Shown: one piece after another, positions 62,124-64,000 of the stretch
How positions within the stretch are numbered: the stretch's first letter is position 1
Layout of the letters: each line of letters opens with the position of its first letter
DNA from: Oscillospiraceae bacterium
GTDB lineage: Bacteria; Bacillota; Clostridia; Oscillospirales; Oscillospiraceae
Reading direction: 5' to 3'
Length of the DNA stretch: 64,000 nt
Assembly (NCBI GenBank): GCA_015067545.1
Contig: SVMG01000002.1
Coordinates: forward strand, 62,001-126,000
Program-made: the position numbers and the translations under genes
The notes under the pieces: generated by a model
Told to the model about the DNA's origin: nothing
Database searches by the model: none
What the model saw: only the letters and a program-made list of their open reading frames with translations

Positions 62124-63623
62124 CTACTTAATATTTTTGATCAAATTTTTATTTGTTAATAAAGTTACTGCTCCATATACCAAGGCCACTACAATACATA
62201 CAACAAGAGCTAATGCCAACAATTGTACATAGTTTGTTACATTGAAAATAAAATAGGGTTTAATAAGTAGGATCACAACAAAAACGATAGTATTAATAAC
62301 GAGTCGCTTGTATTCGCACCATGGACTTCTTTGTAGAATTACCCTATTCGCATAAATAATAATATCGTTCATTCGATATGCCAATGCAGTAATCGTTCCA
62401 ATCAAAACACCATAAATACCAATCCAATTTACAAGGATCACAGATGTTGTAATGTTGATTATCGCTTCCAGAATACTACGATATTTCGTTTTATCTGCAT
62501 GTCCAGTAACCGTAATCAATCGGGCTGCTACTGCTCGAACCCCTGACATCAAATTAATGATAACAAACAAAATTGGAAGACCCGACATCATATAATTCGC
62601 ATCTGCGACGCCTTTTGTATACAAGGACATAAATGGCGTAATCATGATATATGCCGCTGTCATTACAGTAAAAACGATTCCTGAATATAGTGCACTGTAT
62701 CGATCATACAATGCCAGAAACTTTTGTCGATCTTTATAAAAGTTCTGCCCCAACAGGAAGCCCAAACCTGCATTTGCGGTGTTTACCATTGTGTTCAGTG
62801 CACCAAAAACTAAATTATAGACACTGTAGACGCTTGCTAAAGCAAAGCTGCAAAAGGTCGAAATTAAAAATACATCTGTTCCCGAAAAAATTGTAGCAGA
62901 TATTTCGTGTACAACAAATGCTCCTCTCTCCTGCAGAGAATCGTATGCTCTTGTTTTGGTTGGTTTCAACCATGGATATTGCCTTCTGCAAAGCAGCAGT
63001 ACTGCGGGAATCTTGATCAAAGAAACCACTACAAATCCTGCTTGCACCCAAACAACATTACATCCTGCGGATACCAAAATAATTTTCGTGATTGACATAC
63101 CAACGCTGATTACGAACGATATTGCATCTACAAAATAGTTCTTTCCATCCGCAATCAAAAGTTGCATATATGCAGACGAACAATAATACGTCAGGCAATT
63201 ACCCGCGCCTTGTAGTATAATCACCAGGAAAATAGTCTGTCGGTCCACAGAGGAGTGCGACACTAACGGATATAGTATCGCAAAGCCCATAACGCCTAGT
63301 GTGTAAAAGATCGTTACTTTTCTAAAATAAGCTTTTGTTTGTCCAATTAAAATATTGATCTGTTCTTGATTCTGTTGATCCAACGGCTTGTATAGGGCAT
63401 TTATTGACGCAGTTCCAATACCCGCTTCTAACAACGCTAAATATCCAAAAATCTGCGTAATCGTTGATAGCAAGCCGTTTACCTCTGAGCCATAAGACAC
63501 AATAAAAAGCCTGGGAATAATAATATTGAGTAGCATTAGTACAATTTTTGTACCAAAACTAATGACTACATTTCTAACCACAAGGTTCCCTTTTCCTTGG
63601 ATGCGCAAAAAGCTACGACTCAT
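62124..63623 (-). CDS. Wzx-type polysaccharide flippase
   Basis: 499 residues from ATG 63623 (GGAG 7 bases upstream, inside the glycosyltransferase 3' end; the track's ATG 63653 lacks a ribosome site). Twelve or more membrane segments, start 'GNLVVRNVVISFGTKIVLMLLNIIIPRLFIVSYGSEVNGLL' typical of MOP-superfamily O-antigen/capsule repeat-unit flippases. AT-richer than the core genome, as usual for such clusters. It overlaps the glycosyltransferase gene by 11 bases. Confidence 0.88.
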   Translation of the reverse strand: MSRSFLRIQGKGNLVVRNVVISFGTKIVLMLLNIIIPRLFIVSYGSEVNGLLSTITQIFGYLALLEAGIGTASINALYKPLDQQNQEQINILIGQTKAYFRKVTIFYTLGVMGFAILYPLVSHSSVDRQTIFLVIILQGAGNCLTYYCSSAYMQLLIADGKNYFVDAISFVISVGMSITKIILVSAGCNVVWVQAGFVVVSLIKIPAVLLLCRRQYPWLKPTKTRAYDSLQERGAFVVHEISATIFSGTDVFLISTFCSFALASVYSVYNLVFGALNTMVNTANAGLGFLLGQNFYKDRQKFLALYDRYSALYSGIVFTVMTAAYIMITPFMSLYTKGVADANYMMSGLPILFVIINLMSGVRAVAARLITVTGHADKTKYRSILEAIINITTSVILVNWIGIYGVLIGTITALAYRMNDIIIYANRVILQRSPWCEYKRLVINTIVFVVILLIKPYFIFNVTNYVQLLALALVVCIVVALVYGAVTLLTNKNLIKNIK

Positions 63624-64000
63624 AAATTGCTCCAATTTTTCTTGCAAACTCATTAGGGGATAGAGATTTCAGTCTTATCTGTACTGCAGGCCAATCAACA
63701 TCATGCTCTTTAAGGATTTCTTCTACCCACGCCTCTACATCGTCGTATGGCAGATGCAATGCACCGCCAAGGTTGGCATCTTTAGGCACATGCTCAGACA
63801 TCAAGCACAGAATCCCTGCGGCTTGGGATTCCAATGCCACCAATGGTAATCCTTCACTGCGTGATGGCAGTAATGTGTAATCCATTGTACCAAACGCTTG
63901 GCGCTTATCCACATTGGACGGCAGAAAATGTACACAACCCCCAAGTTTCTCCGTCTCAATACATTCTATTAAACGGGCATAATATCCCTCGTCGACAACA
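63613..64000 (-). CDS. Glycosyltransferase family 4-like protein, C-terminal part (runs off the window)
   Basis: The frame is open to the window end, so the start lies beyond base 64000; the track's GTG 63912 is internal. Visible: 'VDEGYYARLIECIETEKLGG', 'VHFLPSNVDKRQAFGTMDYTLLPSRSEGLPLVALESQAAG', the GT-B nucleotide-sugar motif (E-x7-E type, 'EGLPLVALE'). It probably adds a sugar to the repeat unit flipped by the next protein. Specificity unknown. Confidence 0.88.
   Translation of the reverse strand, partial: VVDEGYYARLIECIETEKLGGCVHFLPSNVDKRQAFGTMDYTLLPSRSEGLPLVALESQAAGILCLMSEHVPKDANLGGALHLPYDDVEAWVEEILKEHDVDWPAVQIRLKSLSPNEFARKIGAIYES

Overview
The window looks like a chromosome segment of a spore-forming, strictly anaerobic Bacillota, most like gut Oscillospiraceae (Clostridia). 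The evidence is sporulation genes (sigG, spoVT, a spoVB-type flippase, a ytvI-type permease), a four-domain flavodiiron protein, a HemZ-type radical SAM enzyme, DUF3786/DUF5685 proteins and moderately GC-rich codon use. No rRNA, tRNA or CRISPR array was seen. All calls come from reading the sequence; no database search was run. GC, codon-use and similarity statements are by eye.

Layout. 0-3.6 kb: a corrinoid-activator-type ASKHA protein cut by the window edge, DUF3786, sigG (minus), an AT-rich gap with three DnaA-box-like 9-mers, and rpsT. 3.7-8.3 kb: a GH13 glycosidase, two small proteins and recG. 8.3-14.2 kb: a secreted M23-type protein (minus), then gpmI-yloU-yloV flanked by inverted copies of a ~180 bp repeat. 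14.4-19.4 kb: a metal P-type ATPase, a ROK sugar kinase and the flavodiiron fusion. 19.4-23.3 kb, minus strand: RluA, the infC-rpmI-rplT operon with an attenuated leader and an apparent AUC start, an ACT-less aspartokinase and PheB. 23.4-35.1 kb, plus strand: ytvI, recJ, relA, dtd, a metallo-beta-lactamase-fold hydrolase, hemZ, an amidohydrolase lacking key residues, a SpoVB-like flippase, HU and rqcP. 35.1-43.6 kb, minus strand: a cobalamin-riboswitch unit (DUF4430 lipoprotein plus ECF S component), a J-domain protein, DUF5685, BrkB, glmS, dprA, a DEAD-box helicase and VanZ.

43.7-52.0 kb is the most unusual part. The full spoVT gene is followed by three more copies of its 5' end, all in the same orientation: one 62-codon truncated ORF and two fragments of about 11 codons. 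Between the copies lie single AT-richer cargo genes: a CocE-like hydrolase, a 1347-residue sortase-anchored surface protein and a 186-residue unknown protein. A hairpin and a spoVT 5' fragment bound each unit, and two units also carry a 69 bp palindromic repeat. It reads as repeated insertion of small cassettes at the start of spoVT, with no recombinase gene in view. This is my best candidate for an undescribed system.

52.1-58.4 kb: a transaldolase, then a translationally coupled redox operon (old-yellow-enzyme/FeS protein, SDR, fumarate-reductase-type flavoprotein) divergent from an AraC regulator, then a TraX-like membrane protein. 58.5-64 kb, minus strand: the end of a capsule or exopolysaccharide cluster (nucleotidyltransferase-fold protein, UDP-glucose dehydrogenase, UDP-glucuronate epimerase, flippase, glycosyltransferase cut by the window edge).

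Several families of short palindromic repeats without ORFs (70-200 bp) fill the intergenic gaps and probably account for many small spurious ORFs in the track.
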